The position numbers and the translations under genes are program-made. Positions 45,402 through 55,336 of a DNA stretch of 64,000 bases are shown piece by piece (position 1 is the first letter of the stretch; every line of letters begins with the position of its first letter). A model generated the notes under the pieces. That model ran no database searches and was not told the origin of the DNA. It worked only from the letters and a program-made list of their open reading frames with translations. The stretch comes from Siccibacter colletis (GTDB lineage: Bacteria; Pseudomonadota; Gammaproteobacteria; Enterobacterales; Enterobacteriaceae): assembly GCF_000696575.1 (NCBI RefSeq), contig NZ_JMSQ01000003.1, forward strand, positions 109,365 through 173,364. Direction: 5' to 3'.

Positions 45402-45413
45402 ATGTTATAACAT
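45402..45413. promoter_or_regulatory. Palindrome upstream of the DUF4198 gene
   Basis: ATGTTATAACAT is a perfect 12-bp palindrome. It contains the half site ATGTTATA seen in Zur-type operators, though the full 23-bp spacing is not kept. Position fits a metalloregulator site; identity uncertain. Confidence 0.35.
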
Positions 45414-45538
45414 ATTTTGCGGGCCGGGCCAGTGGATTTATGAAGCCCGCTCATAGCGGCATGCGGATTAACGGGGCTACTCAGGCCGCAGGGAGAGGGC
45501 TAGCCTTGAAGCTGGTTCATTATTCCGGAGGAGTACAC

Positions 45539-46956
<1,418 letters not shown>

Positions 46957-46975
46957 TTATGAATTGAATTCATAA
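46957..46975. promoter_or_regulatory. LysR-type palindrome upstream of regulator 1
   Basis: TTATGAATT-G-AATTCATAA, a perfect 9+9 palindrome with the T-N11-A arrangement typical of LysR sites. It sits in the 123 bases between the LysR start and the SDR stop. Confidence 0.65.
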
Positions 46976-47031
46976 GCGTTAACGAAACGGCGTGAAACGC
47001 CCCCGGCAGTTATATGGCGGGGACGTAAGGA

Positions 47032-47826
47032 CTACAGAATGGAGCGGAAGGTACCGCCTTCAACCCGCACGGCGGCTCCGTTCGACGCGGCCCCGAGCGG
47101 GCTGGCGAGTAGAGCCACCATAGCGGCAATCTCATCGGCATCGATCATGCGCGCCAGTAGCGAGCTGGGGCGATAGCTTTGGAAAAAATGCGCCTCGATG
47201 TCGCTGTCGTCCATGCCCGGTCGTGGCGCGGTCTGGCGCAGATAGTCCATAATCCCCTCGGAGCGCGTTGCCGAGGGCAGAACGCTGTTTACCGTTACGC
47301 CAGTGCCTTTGGTCAGCTCGGCCATACCGCGCGACACCGCCAGCTGCGCCGATTTACTGACGCCGTAATGCACCATATCCGGCGGGGTAAACGCGCCCAC
47401 TTCGCTGGAGATAAAGATCACGCGTCCCCAGTTGCGCGTCAGCATCGCCGGGAAGTAGTGGCGCGACAGGCGTACACCCGACATCACATTGACGTCCAGC
47501 ATCGTCAACCACGCCTCGTCGCTGATCTCCACAAAGGGCTTCGCTTCATAGAATCCGAGATTGTTCACCAGAATATCGGTATGCGGCCGCTGAGCGATCA
47601 GCTGCGCCACGCCCTCGACGCGGCTCACATCGGCCAGCACGCCATGCACTCTGGCATCGGGTGCCTGCTCGCGGATAGCGTTGATTGCCTCATCCAGTTT
47701 CACCGCGTCCCGCCCGGTGATCGTGACCTCGACGCCTTCTTTTGCCAGCGTGCGCGCTATCGCCAGGCCAATCCCGGCAGTGGCTGCCGTCACAATTGCC
47801 GTTTTGTTGTTAAGTTGCAGATCCAT
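47032..47826 (-). CDS. Short-chain dehydrogenase/reductase
   Basis: A 264-residue SDR. TAATAGIGLAIARTLA is the cofactor motif, NNLGFYE the NNAG variant, and Ser/Tyr/Lys of the active site lie in ISSEVGAFTPPDMVHYGVSKSAQ. Cytoplasmic, with a glucose/ribitol dehydrogenase-like or 3-oxoacyl-ACP reductase-like sequence. It sits between the DJ-1-like gene (18 bases upstream) and LysR regulator 1 on the same strand. Substrate unknown. Confidence 0.92.
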   Translation of the reverse strand: MDLQLNNKTAIVTAATAGIGLAIARTLAKEGVEVTITGRDAVKLDEAINAIREQAPDARVHGVLADVSRVEGVAQLIAQRPHTDILVNNLGFYEAKPFVEISDEAWLTMLDVNVMSGVRLSRHYFPAMLTRNWGRVIFISSEVGAFTPPDMVHYGVSKSAQLAVSRGMAELTKGTGVTVNSVLPSATRSEGIMDYLRQTAPRPGMDDSDIEAHFFQSYRPSSLLARMIDADEIAAMVALLASPLGAASNGAAVRVEGGTFRSIL

Positions 47827-47844
47827 ATTGTGCCTCGTTATGTG

Positions 47845-48687
47845 TTAGTGCAGACGTTTCAGAAGTTCATCGGCAACGCCCATCGCGGACGCCGGATTCT
47901 GGCCGGTAATCAGCTCACGATCGGTGACCACGTGCGGGGTGAAGGTGACGCGATTGCTGCTGTATTTCCCACCGGCTTGTTGCAGCGCGGTCTGGGGCCA
48001 GAACTTCATGACGCCGCCGTTGAGTAACGTTTTCGCCTGGTTTTCTTCAGCATTGCTGATCACCGTCATGCGGTAACCCTCGTAGATCCAGCCTGGCTGG
48101 GGTGCAGCGCGACCGCTCGTGGCCAGCTGCTGGGTAAAGCCTTCCGCATCCGGTAGCGTGGAGAGCAGGGCGATTGGCCCGTGGCACACCAGTGCGGTAG
48201 GTTTATTGCTGGAGTGGAAGGCCTTCAGTGCCTGGCCCACCTCGCGACTGGTAAGCAGATCCTGCATCGGCGCATGGCCGCCGGGAATATACAGGGCATC
48301 GAAGTGCTGGTAGCCGATCTGCGCGGCGCGCTTCAGGCTGATCACCGGGGAGTGCGTGCGTGACGTCAGCTGTAGCTTGTCCAGCAGCGCTTTATGAGCA
48401 AGGTGAGCGGCCTCATCATTGTTAAAATAGACGTTGTCGTCCGACGACATATCCAGCGTCGGTGCCAGGCCGTTCGGTGTAGCAAAGGTCACATCATGGC
48501 CGGCATCCAGCAGTCGTTTGACCGGCTGCATTAGCTCGTTAAGGTAAAAACCGGTGTGAAAAACCTTACCGTCTTTCAGGTCGAGCCGGTCAGCATCGGA
48601 CAAAACCACCAGTACACTGGCGGCCTGAGCCTGGGCAGCAACCAAACCTAACGTGGCGGCGAGCGCCAGAGATCGAATAATGTTCAC
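47845..48687 (-). CDS. Exported DJ-1/PfpI-family protein
   Basis: A 280-residue protein with a signal peptide (NIIRSLALAATLGLVAAQAQA). The DJ-1/PfpI domain shows the nucleophilic Cys in TALVCHGPIALL near residue 168 and DALYIPGGHAPMQDL before it. It is related to HchA-like glutamine amidotransferase-fold proteins; export to the periplasm is unusual for that family. GTG 48687 with AGGAGCACACT upstream is chosen over the open frame to 48723. It is divergent from LysR regulator 2, which probably controls it. Confidence 0.85.
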   Translation of the reverse strand: MNIIRSLALAATLGLVAAQAQAASVLVVLSDADRLDLKDGKVFHTGFYLNELMQPVKRLLDAGHDVTFATPNGLAPTLDMSSDDNVYFNNDEAAHLAHKALLDKLQLTSRTHSPVISLKRAAQIGYQHFDALYIPGGHAPMQDLLTSREVGQALKAFHSSNKPTALVCHGPIALLSTLPDAEGFTQQLATSGRAAPQPGWIYEGYRMTVISNAEENQAKTLLNGGVMKFWPQTALQQAGGKYSSNRVTFTPHVVTDRELITGQNPASAMGVADELLKRLH

Positions 48688-48809
48688 AGTGTGCTCCTGA
48701 GTGTGAGTCAACGCACAGGCCAATGCCTGCGGGATAAGCGCACTGTATCGTTGTCAATAAAGTCGATAAACTATCGCCAGAGACAATCATTTGTTCTTCA
48801 GGAGACAGA

Positions 48810-49745
48810 ATGAGCCGCCGTTTTTCCCATATCAGCGATGTCGAAATCTTCGTCACGGTTATTGAGAGAGGCTCGATCACCGCGGCGGCAGTGACGCTGG
48901 GGACGACCGCATCGGTATTGAGCCGGGCATTGACGCGACTGGAGACCCGCCTTGGGGTGCAGCTTGTGCGCCGTACCACCCGTCAACTGAGCCTGACGGA
49001 CGCCGGACGGCACTATCTGAATGAGGCCAGTCTCGCTTTTGCGCTGTTTGACCGCGCCGAGCGGGCGATACAGGTAAGGGGAATTGAGGTCGTCGGTAAC
49101 GTCAGGCTGAGCGCCCCTACTACGTACGGTCACTACCGCTTACCGGAGGTACTCCAGCGCTTCGCCGTGACGTACCCGGGCGTGAATGTGGAGCTGAATA
49201 TCACCAACCGCAACGTTGATCTGGTCGCCGAAGGCTATGACCTGGCGATTCGTCTTGGTCATCTGCCGGACAGCCGCCTCGTTGCGCGTAAACTCGAAGA
49301 CGCGCCGCTGTGCCTGCTGGCATCGCCTGGCTACCTTGCCCGGGCCGGGGAACCCCAGACCGTGGAGGCGCTGGCGCAGCATGCGTGTCTGCCGTTTATT
49401 ATGCCAAGTACCGGGCGCGTTGCGACCTGGAGTCTGAAGGAGAACGGGGTGGATACTGTATGGACGCCAACGGGAACGCTGCGCGTTTCCGATGACATTC
49501 TGGGGGTGATTTCGCTCGCCGCCAGCGGCGCGGGGATCTGCCAGACCTATGACTTTATCGCCCGATCGTTTATCCGCCAGGGGTTACTGGTGGAGGTGCT
49601 ACGTCACACCCGAGGCCGCACACGGCCTTTTTCCGTGATTTACGCGCCGCACAAAGGACTGTCGGCGGCGTGCCAGGCGTTGATTCATACGCTGACGGCA
49701 TCAGACACCCAGGAAGCATTACCTCAGATCGCCTCAGGCTCATAG
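48810..49745 (+). CDS. LysR-family regulator 2
   Basis: A 311-residue LysR protein: HTH ITAAAVTLGTTASVLSRALTRLE at residues 23-45, then the effector domain (NVRLSAPTTYGHYRLPEVL onward). It is divergent from the DJ-1-like/SDR genes with 122 bases between starts, the usual layout for a LysR regulator and its target. AGGAGACAGA precedes ATG. A 60-base C-terminal tail (SDTQEALPQIASGS) follows the fold. Confidence 0.93.
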   Translation: MSRRFSHISDVEIFVTVIERGSITAAAVTLGTTASVLSRALTRLETRLGVQLVRRTTRQLSLTDAGRHYLNEASLAFALFDRAERAIQVRGIEVVGNVRLSAPTTYGHYRLPEVLQRFAVTYPGVNVELNITNRNVDLVAEGYDLAIRLGHLPDSRLVARKLEDAPLCLLASPGYLARAGEPQTVEALAQHACLPFIMPSTGRVATWSLKENGVDTVWTPTGTLRVSDDILGVISLAASGAGICQTYDFIARSFIRQGLLVEVLRHTRGRTRPFSVIYAPHKGLSAACQALIHTLTASDTQEALPQIASGS

Positions 49746-50194
49746 CGCAGCGTCTCAATAATTAGCAACAGTGCGGGCAGCAGTTGGGGGTAACCCGGTC
49801 AGGCAATCTCCGTGGACGGTGAATTAACCATGCGTTAATTCACCATCATGACGCCGCGTAAAGTGTGCACATGATGATACGAAGCCCTGTCTATCGAGGC
49901 TTTATGCTTTACAAAAGAGCAGGGGATGAATCAGGAAGCCAGTGAGTGGCGAATGAGTGTATCCGGTTCGTCGCTCTGATATCTTATTTAACATAATATA
50001 CATTATGCGCACCGACGTTATCCATTTCCATTTATAGCCATCCCACGGCACGTCAGTTATACATTCATATTCATCGCACGCCATATTCTTGTTCCCGTGC
50101 GGAATCAAAATCCTGTCCCGTCAATTTGCCGGTTTCACCGCTTTCGAGTAACCTTCATGCACGCTACAAAGCACAACCATATAAACGGAAAAAC
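49746..50194. other. Gene-poor stretch with a perfect 11-bp inverted repeat
   Basis: About 450 AT-richer bases. GGTGAATTAAC (49818-49828) and GTTAATTCACC (49834-49844) are a perfect inverted repeat with a 5-nt centre and no T-run. I see no convincing gene; a 68-codon minus-strand frame at 49902-50108 has no protein-like features. Confidence 0.5.
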
Positions 50195-50479
50195 ATGGCG
50201 GCCCATTCTACCGATCCACTCCACGGCGTTACGCTTGAAATGCAGGTCAATGCGCTGGTTGCCCGCTACGGCTGGGAGCAACTGAGTAAGCTCATCAACA
50301 TCAACTGTTTCAAAAACGACCCCAGCGTTAAATCAAGCCTGAAGTTTTTACGCCGGACGCCCTGGGCGCGCGCTGAAGTTGAAGCGCTGTATCTGGATTC
50401 CCTGGATGCTGCTGTTCCGGCTACGCGTGACACCCTCGTTTCCGATCCCTGGGCTGCCAGCCGGCATAAAAAGAGCTGA
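50195..50479 (+). CDS. VF530-family DNA-binding protein
   Basis: A 94-residue protein. [24 protein letters not shown] and [34 protein letters not shown] are the DUF2132/VF530 signature. A structure of a Vibrio fischeri member led to the proposed DNA-binding role. The remaining 25 residues are less conserved in style. ATG 50195 begins this domain; an open frame to 50126 adds unrelated residues. It ends 5 bases before digH. Confidence 0.85.
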   Translation: MAAHSTDPLHGVTLEMQVNALVARYGWEQLSKLININCFKNDPSVKSSLKFLRRTPWARAEVEALYLDSLDAAVPATRDTLVSDPWAASRHKKS

Positions 50480-50484
50480 CGTTA

Positions 50485-51804
50485 ATGACACGGATGATGC
50501 AACACCTTAACCGCCTGGGCGCGCTGATTGCCTGCGCGATGTTACTTGCCAGTTGCTCATCCAGCCCGCCGCGCTCTCTGGTCACCCCGCTTCCGCCGGT
50601 CACGAAACAACCGCTGCCGGGAAAACTTCAGCATTCTGAAACCATGCGCGGTGTCTGGCTGGCGACGGTGTCGCGTCTCGACTGGCCACCGATCTCCTCG
50701 GTTAACGCCGGTCGCGCTGCGCGTATCAGCCAGCAGCAAAAAGCGCTCATTGATAAGTTGGATAAATTAAAAAGCCTCGGCATCAACACGGTGTTTTTCC
50801 AGGTGAAGCCCGACGGTACTGCGCTGTGGCCTTCAAAAATACTGCCGTGGTCAGATATGCTGACCGGTCATATTGGCGAAGATCCTGGTTACGACCCGCT
50901 GCAGTTTATGCTCGATGAAGCGCATAAACGTGGCATACGGGTTCATGCCTGGTTTAACCCGTATCGCGTATCGGTTAACACCAGGCCGGATACGGTTGCC
51001 GCGCTCAACCGCACCGTGACGCAGCATCCCGCCAGCGTCTTTGTGCTGCACCGCGACTGGGTCCGTACCGCCAGCGACCGCTACGTTCTCGACCCCGGTA
51101 TCCCTGAGGTGCGCGACTGGATCACCAGCATTGTCGCTGAAGTGGTAGCGCGCTATCCCGTGGACGGCGTGCAGTTTGATGACTATTTCTATACCGAAAC
51201 GCCCGGATCAATGCTCAATGACAGCCACACCTTCAGCACTTTTGGACATGGCTTCGCCTCAAAAGCCGACTGGCGGCGGCATAATACGCAGCTGCTGATT
51301 GAACAGGTTTCGCGCACGGTTAAACAGCTTAATCCTGACGTGGAATTTGGCGTCAGCCCGGCGGGCGTATGGCGCAATCGCTCCCACGATCCGGCGGGCT
51401 CCGATACCTCTGGTGCCGCGGCCTATGACGAAGCCTTTGCCGACACCCGGCGCTGGGTGCAGCAAGGCCTGCTGGATTACATCGCACCGCAGATCTACTG
51501 GCCCTTCTCCCGCACCGCCGCCCGCTATGATGTGCTGGCGAAATGGTGGGCTGACGTGGTGAAACCCAACAATACCCGCCTCTATATTGGCGTGGCGCTG
51601 TACAAAGTGGGCGAAGCCTCGAAAAAAGAGCCTGACTGGACGGTTCAGGGCGGCGTACCGGAGCTGAAAAAGCAGCTCGATTTGAACGAATCCCTGCCCG
51701 GCATCAACGGCACTATCCTGTTCCGGGAAGATCATCTCAACCGACCGCAGACGCAGGACGCAGTGAATTATCTCAGAAGCCGCTGGGGTTCGATATCACG
51801 CTAG
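50485..51804 (+). CDS. digH: DigH, divisome-localised glycosyl hydrolase lipoprotein
   Basis: A 439-residue lipoprotein, exactly the length of E. coli DigH (YddW). The lipobox LLASC places the lipidated Cys near residue 24. The GH10-like barrel (DUF187) begins with MRGVWLATVSRLDWPPI and includes HAWFNPYRVS, VDGVQFDDYFYTE (acidic residues likely catalytic) and FGVSPAGVWRN. E. coli DigH binds denuded glycan strands at the septum and cleaves them. A hairpin overlaps the stop region. Confidence 0.93.
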   Translation: MTRMMQHLNRLGALIACAMLLASCSSSPPRSLVTPLPPVTKQPLPGKLQHSETMRGVWLATVSRLDWPPISSVNAGRAARISQQQKALIDKLDKLKSLGINTVFFQVKPDGTALWPSKILPWSDMLTGHIGEDPGYDPLQFMLDEAHKRGIRVHAWFNPYRVSVNTRPDTVAALNRTVTQHPASVFVLHRDWVRTASDRYVLDPGIPEVRDWITSIVAEVVARYPVDGVQFDDYFYTETPGSMLNDSHTFSTFGHGFASKADWRRHNTQLLIEQVSRTVKQLNPDVEFGVSPAGVWRNRSHDPAGSDTSGAAAYDEAFADTRRWVQQGLLDYIAPQIYWPFSRTAARYDVLAKWWADVVKPNNTRLYIGVALYKVGEASKKEPDWTVQGGVPELKKQLDLNESLPGINGTILFREDHLNRPQTQDAVNYLRSRWGSISR

Positions 51805-51823
51805 GGCCGCACTCCGCGGCCCT
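51803..51823. terminator. Hairpin after digH
   Basis: AGGGCCGC/GCGGCCCT, an 8-bp stem with loop ACTCC, overlaps the digH stop codon. No T-run follows, so termination is uncertain. Confidence 0.5.
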
Positions 51824-51827
51824 GCTC

Positions 51828-52121
51828 TCACGCCCCGATATTATTCAGCACGTCGATGACATCTTCTGTTAATACCAGCTCACTCGCCGCCAGGTTTTCT
51901 TTCAGATGCGCCGGGGATGAGGTGCCCGGTATTAACAAAATATTGGGTGAACGTTGCAGCAGCCATGCCAGCGCCACCTGCATTGGCGTCGCGTTCAGCG
52001 TGCGTGCCACGTCATTTAAGCGGTCGGACTGCAGCGGTGTAAATCCGCCTAACGGGAAAAACGGCACGTAAGCAATACCCTGCGCCGTCAGGGTGTCGAT
52101 ACTGCGAAGCACTCCGCTCAA
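51828..52121 (-). pseudogene. Aldo/keto reductase, 3' remnant
   Basis: The last about 90 residues of an aldo/keto reductase: QGIAYVPFFPLGGF, then NATPMQVALAWLLQRSPNILLIPGTSSPAHLKENLAA, the C-terminal NADPH-binding end of the family. Full members have about 285 residues; the barrel and the catalytic Tyr/Lys/His are missing. The frame is interrupted by a stop a few codons upstream of 52121, and unrelated AT-rich DNA follows. A probable 5' remnant of the same gene is seen at 55215-55239, so this gene was split by the insert. Confidence 0.8.
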
Positions 52122-52196
52122 GATCAGCAGACATCACGAGGTTCCAAAAACGACGATCCATGAATGATCTCAAGAGGATCATTACTTGAAATGCAT

Positions 52197-52532
52197 CTAT
52201 TTTAATCTTTGATAAGCACCTGGATTCAACTCATCTTCAACATAAATAAATCCTGTTTTCTTCTCGTATTTCATATAAAATAATTTCACAGATACATTTT
52301 CATCACCACCACAAGCTTTATTTGCATGGTTATCTCTTGCAGAGAAAAATACTGAGTCAGCATCCTCATTATCATATTCAAAAGATAAACACTCTTGCTG
52401 TAATGTTGTTAATTTATCCTCTCTAAGCTTTTCATATAATTTTCCGGCAATAGAACTTAAATCCATCAAAGCTAACAACGATGACGAAAAGGAAAATAAA
52501 AACAAAAATAAAATACTTTTAATCATATTCAT
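52197..52532 (-). CDS. Probable immunity protein for the peptidoglycan hydrolase toxin
   Basis: A 111-residue AT-rich gene. Residues 1-21 are a signal peptide (NMIKSILFLFLFSFSSSLLA), so the product is periplasmic. The mature part has two Cys (QQECLSF, NKACGGD) that could bond. It begins inside the last codons of the toxin gene, overlapping by 14 bases from ATG 52532 (52541 and 52526 are alternatives). Periplasmic localisation, small size and position directly after a peptidoglycan-hydrolase toxin are what an immunity protein requires. I recognise no family, and binding is not demonstrable here. Confidence 0.7.
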   Translation of the reverse strand: MNMIKSILFLFLFSFSSSLLALMDLSSIAGKLYEKLREDKLTTLQQECLSFEYDNEDADSVFFSARDNHANKACGGDENVSVKLFYMKYEKKTGFIYVEDELNPGAYQRLK

Positions 52533-54666
52533 AGAAATCATAGCTCCGCATAATTTTTATTAATTTTGACTCATATGTTGGATCCGTAGCATAACCAGCA
52601 GTAGCCACTTGATGCACAAATTTTTCTGGCTGTGTTACATACTCAAATGCTGGCCTATATCGTCTATTTTCAGCCAAAAAACGACCGTAATCGTCAGCAG
52701 ATTCAGAATAACCGTTATATGCCCTAAAGGTTTGCACTTTTGAAACATAGCGACCATTTTCATATTCTGTAGTTCCAAACGATGCGCTATTTCCAGATGA
52801 TGACTTCCCTTTAATACCAAAATAAGCGTTATTTTTTACTTTCTGACCCCAGCCAGATTCAAGCGCTGATTGAGCTAGTAAAACAGAAACAGGAACCCTC
52901 CATTTATCTGATGTAGCTTTTGCTGAAGGTAAAGCCATATCAATAAAATCTTGAACACTTTTAGGTCGATTAGATTTGGACTTACATACGTGAATAGCAT
53001 CGAGAAAAACGAGCGGGTGCATATGCCATTGATTTTCCACCATGCCCGGCACACGGTGCATCCAGCGCAGGTCAATCAGGAACTTCTCGCTGTAGGCGTA
53101 CCATTCCGGCTCCTCCTTCTTCTTCTTCTGCGACGTAAAGAACGCTTTCCACACCGGTGATTCCGAAGAGTAGTACCACTCACAAGGATGCTTCACACAC
53201 AGCCGGTGCAAATGATCGCGCATTGCAGGGTTCTGCACCGCCCGCCGGTACTGTTCAGGGTTATAACGGGGGGATTTCGCGTCGTCAATCTGGTTCAACA
53301 ATTGCCGGTAGTTGAACGCCACCCCCTTACTGTAGGGCTGCCCGTCATTGTCCGCCACGCTGAAGAAACGCTCAAAAATCGTCTTCACCAGCCCTTTCGG
53401 CTGCGTCTTCCCGTCGAGATGGTCAAAGCTTGCCGGGCTGTCTTCTATTGCCTCAAACCCGCGACCACCCAAGTCAAACCGGGACAGCAGTTGCACATCC
53501 GACTCCGCCAGCAGCCCGCTCGAAGAACCGCCTGGCCAGTAGCGTTTCCCCTCGCTGTCCGTCATCGCCTGCCCGGACAGCGCCATCACTGTTTCGCTCG
53601 TCGTGGTTATCAGCCCCTTCTGTATTTCACCGCCGGTGACTTTCAGGTATACCGGTATACCCTTCGGACAGCGGGCAAAGGCGGGCGTGTCGCGGCCCGT
53701 ACCTTCCGGGTTATTCAGGAAACGCGGCAAGTCGTCTGTGGTCAGACATTCGATATGCACCTGATAGCGCTTTTCATGTCCGTCTTCAGTGGGAACCTGA
53801 AACCATCCCAGATGGCCCACCGGGTCCCCGGCCTTAATCGGATAGGGCGTAGGACATACCACCGTATCAAACAGCACTGTCTCACGTGACGGCGGCAGGA
53901 ACGGCGACCACCACGCCGGACGGGTGGTGCTGTCTCGGGCCGGAACCAGATTCCCTTTGTCGCATACAGTCCAAACTCGGTCCCCGGCTTTCAGGCTCAT
54001 GCTGCTCGCAACAGGCTCGGCCAGCGTGACGTGCGCATACTGCCGCCCGTTATTCCCGGTCATGAAATCGGCGCTGACCGCCTTATTCCATGTTACCCGT
54101 GTGCCGGATGGCAGCTCCGCCGCCACCCACTGCCGGGACGCGTCCACATACGCATTCAGGTGCTGGCCGTCTGCCACTTTGAACGCCGTGCTGTCCTGTT
54201 CCGAGTAGGCCAGCCAAGGCGCAAGGTGCATATAAAGGGTGTAAAAGGTCAGCCCGCTCTCTGCCGTTTTCCCCGGCTGAACACGGTGCCGTACCAGCAC
54301 AAAGGACCCGGAGTAGCGTAAATCCCCCCAGTACCACGGCACGCTGAGGTAATCCCGGTTAATCCGGTACGCCACCACCTCACCGTCCGCCATGCAGCGC
54401 ACGGCCTGCTCCCCCTTAAACGGTACCGGGAAATCAACCGCCTCATTCATCGCCTGGCCGCTGAGCGCGCACCATGGGGTGGTGGTATCACTGATGTGAA
54501 TGCCGCCGTGCCACATACCATTGCGGCCGATAAGCCAGTGCCCGGCTGCCTCGCCCTCCAGATGCGCGAGCATTTCTTCGAGATTACTGAACTCCCCACC
54601 CCGGTTGTTTTTCGGTACCGGCCAACGGATGACCGGGAGCTGCGGGCCGTTTTCCGGCTTCGACAT
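52519..54666 (-). CDS. Two-domain peptidoglycan hydrolase, probable type VI-like effector
   Basis: A 715-residue protein without a signal peptide. Residues about 50-165 look like an M23/LytM-type fold (MWHGGIHISD, VRCMADGEVVAYR, FYTLYMHLAPW; HxxxD and HxH positions are partly kept). A middle region ends in WHMHPLVFLDAIHVC. Residues about 575-700 are a FlgJ-like glucosaminidase domain: WRVPVSVLLAQSALESGWGQK, catalytic Glu near 602, and NAYFGIKG. Around residue 560 the DNA turns sharply AT-rich, so the C-terminal toxin domain is a replaceable cassette. It is followed by a small exported protein, the classic effector-immunity pair. No VgrG, Hcp or PAAR gene is near, so delivery by T6SS is inferred from resemblance only. 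Confidence 0.8.
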   Translation of the reverse strand: MSKPENGPQLPVIRWPVPKNNRGGEFSNLEEMLAHLEGEAAGHWLIGRNGMWHGGIHISDTTTPWCALSGQAMNEAVDFPVPFKGEQAVRCMADGEVVAYRINRDYLSVPWYWGDLRYSGSFVLVRHRVQPGKTAESGLTFYTLYMHLAPWLAYSEQDSTAFKVADGQHLNAYVDASRQWVAAELPSGTRVTWNKAVSADFMTGNNGRQYAHVTLAEPVASSMSLKAGDRVWTVCDKGNLVPARDSTTRPAWWSPFLPPSRETVLFDTVVCPTPYPIKAGDPVGHLGWFQVPTEDGHEKRYQVHIECLTTDDLPRFLNNPEGTGRDTPAFARCPKGIPVYLKVTGGEIQKGLITTTSETVMALSGQAMTDSEGKRYWPGGSSSGLLAESDVQLLSRFDLGGRGFEAIEDSPASFDHLDGKTQPKGLVKTIFERFFSVADNDGQPYSKGVAFNYRQLLNQIDDAKSPRYNPEQYRRAVQNPAMRDHLHRLCVKHPCEWYYSSESPVWKAFFTSQKKKKEEPEWYAYSEKFLIDLRWMHRVPGMVENQWHMHPLVFLDAIHVCKSKSNRPKSVQDFIDMALPSAKATSDKWRVPVSVLLAQSALESGWGQKVKNNAYFGIKGKSSSGNSASFGTTEYENGRYVSKVQTFRAYNGYSESADDYGRFLAENRRYRPAFEYVTQPEKFVHQVATAGYATDPTYESKLIKIMRSYDFYEYD

Positions 54667-54779
54667 ATCAAATCCTTTTAGTTTATCGGGTTATATACGG
54701 GGCTATCATACAACGGCGGACATTTTATCGCCGTTTCCGGGAGGGAACACAAAAGTAAAATTTTGTAAGATGCAGCGCT

Positions 54780-55225
54780 CTAACTCTCTGAACCGGCTGC
54801 TTTTACGCTAACAATAGTTTGTCGAGTAGTGCTGAATTCACGAGTCACAGCACCCACAGTCATCCCCCTGATGAGGCGTTCCAGGACTAATTGCTTCTGT
54901 TCATCATTCAGTGCGGAAGGGCGTCCAAAGCGTTTCCCTGATGCTCAGGCCCGTGTAATACCAGAGTGTGTGCGCTCAATGAGCAGATCGCGCTCAAACT
55001 CTGCCACCGCCGAGATCACCTGCATGGTCCTTTTCCCGGTAAGGCTGGTGAGGTCCACACCGCCTGGCGCCAGACAGTGAACCCGAATTTCAGAACCTGC
55101 CAGCAGTTCAACTGTCTTTCTGATGTCCATTGCATTACGTCCGAGACGATCATGTTGGTGACAATCAACACATCATTATTTTCCATGCGGTCAAGCAGTC
55201 TGGTAAAACCAAGCGATACTTCTGA
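54780..55225 (-). pseudogene. Decayed serine recombinase (resolvase/invertase family)
   Basis: Translating the minus strand gives [17 protein letters not shown], then after a 1-base frameshift [37 protein letters not shown] and [19 protein letters not shown]. After an in-frame TGA it continues ASGKRFGRPSALNDEQKQ and a C-terminal HTH (MTVGAVTREFSTTRQTI). This is a Hin/Tn3-resolvase-like protein missing its N-terminal catalytic Ser region. One frameshift (near 55159) and one stop (near 54955) show it is inactive. It marks the right end of the insert carrying the toxin pair. Confidence 0.85.
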
Positions 55226-55239
55226 GCAATCTTTGTCAT
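55215..55239 (-). pseudogene. Probable 5' remnant of the split aldo/keto reductase
   Basis: GGCAGGAGGGTAAACC precedes an ATG at 55239 that opens MTKIAQK before running into the recombinase sequence. A strong ribosome binding site next to only about seven codons, divergent from a LysR gene, fits the start of the reductase whose end is at 51828. The match of these few codons to the family start is an inference. Confidence 0.5.
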
Positions 55240-55336
55240 GGTTTACCCTCCTGCCTGTGTGTCCTTTGATTGTAATCCCCGGTACACTGTGTAACTATTC
55301 CGATAAATAGCAACAGACTGTACGGACAGGCAGACA

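Noticed and set aside
49902..50108. 68-codon minus-strand frame in the gene-poor stretch
   Set aside because: No clear RBS, no protein-like conservation pattern and unusual Trp/Tyr content. Could be chance in AT-richer DNA.
53188..53889. 233-residue plus-strand frame over the toxin gene
   Set aside because: Antisense shadow; the minus-strand protein has clear domains.
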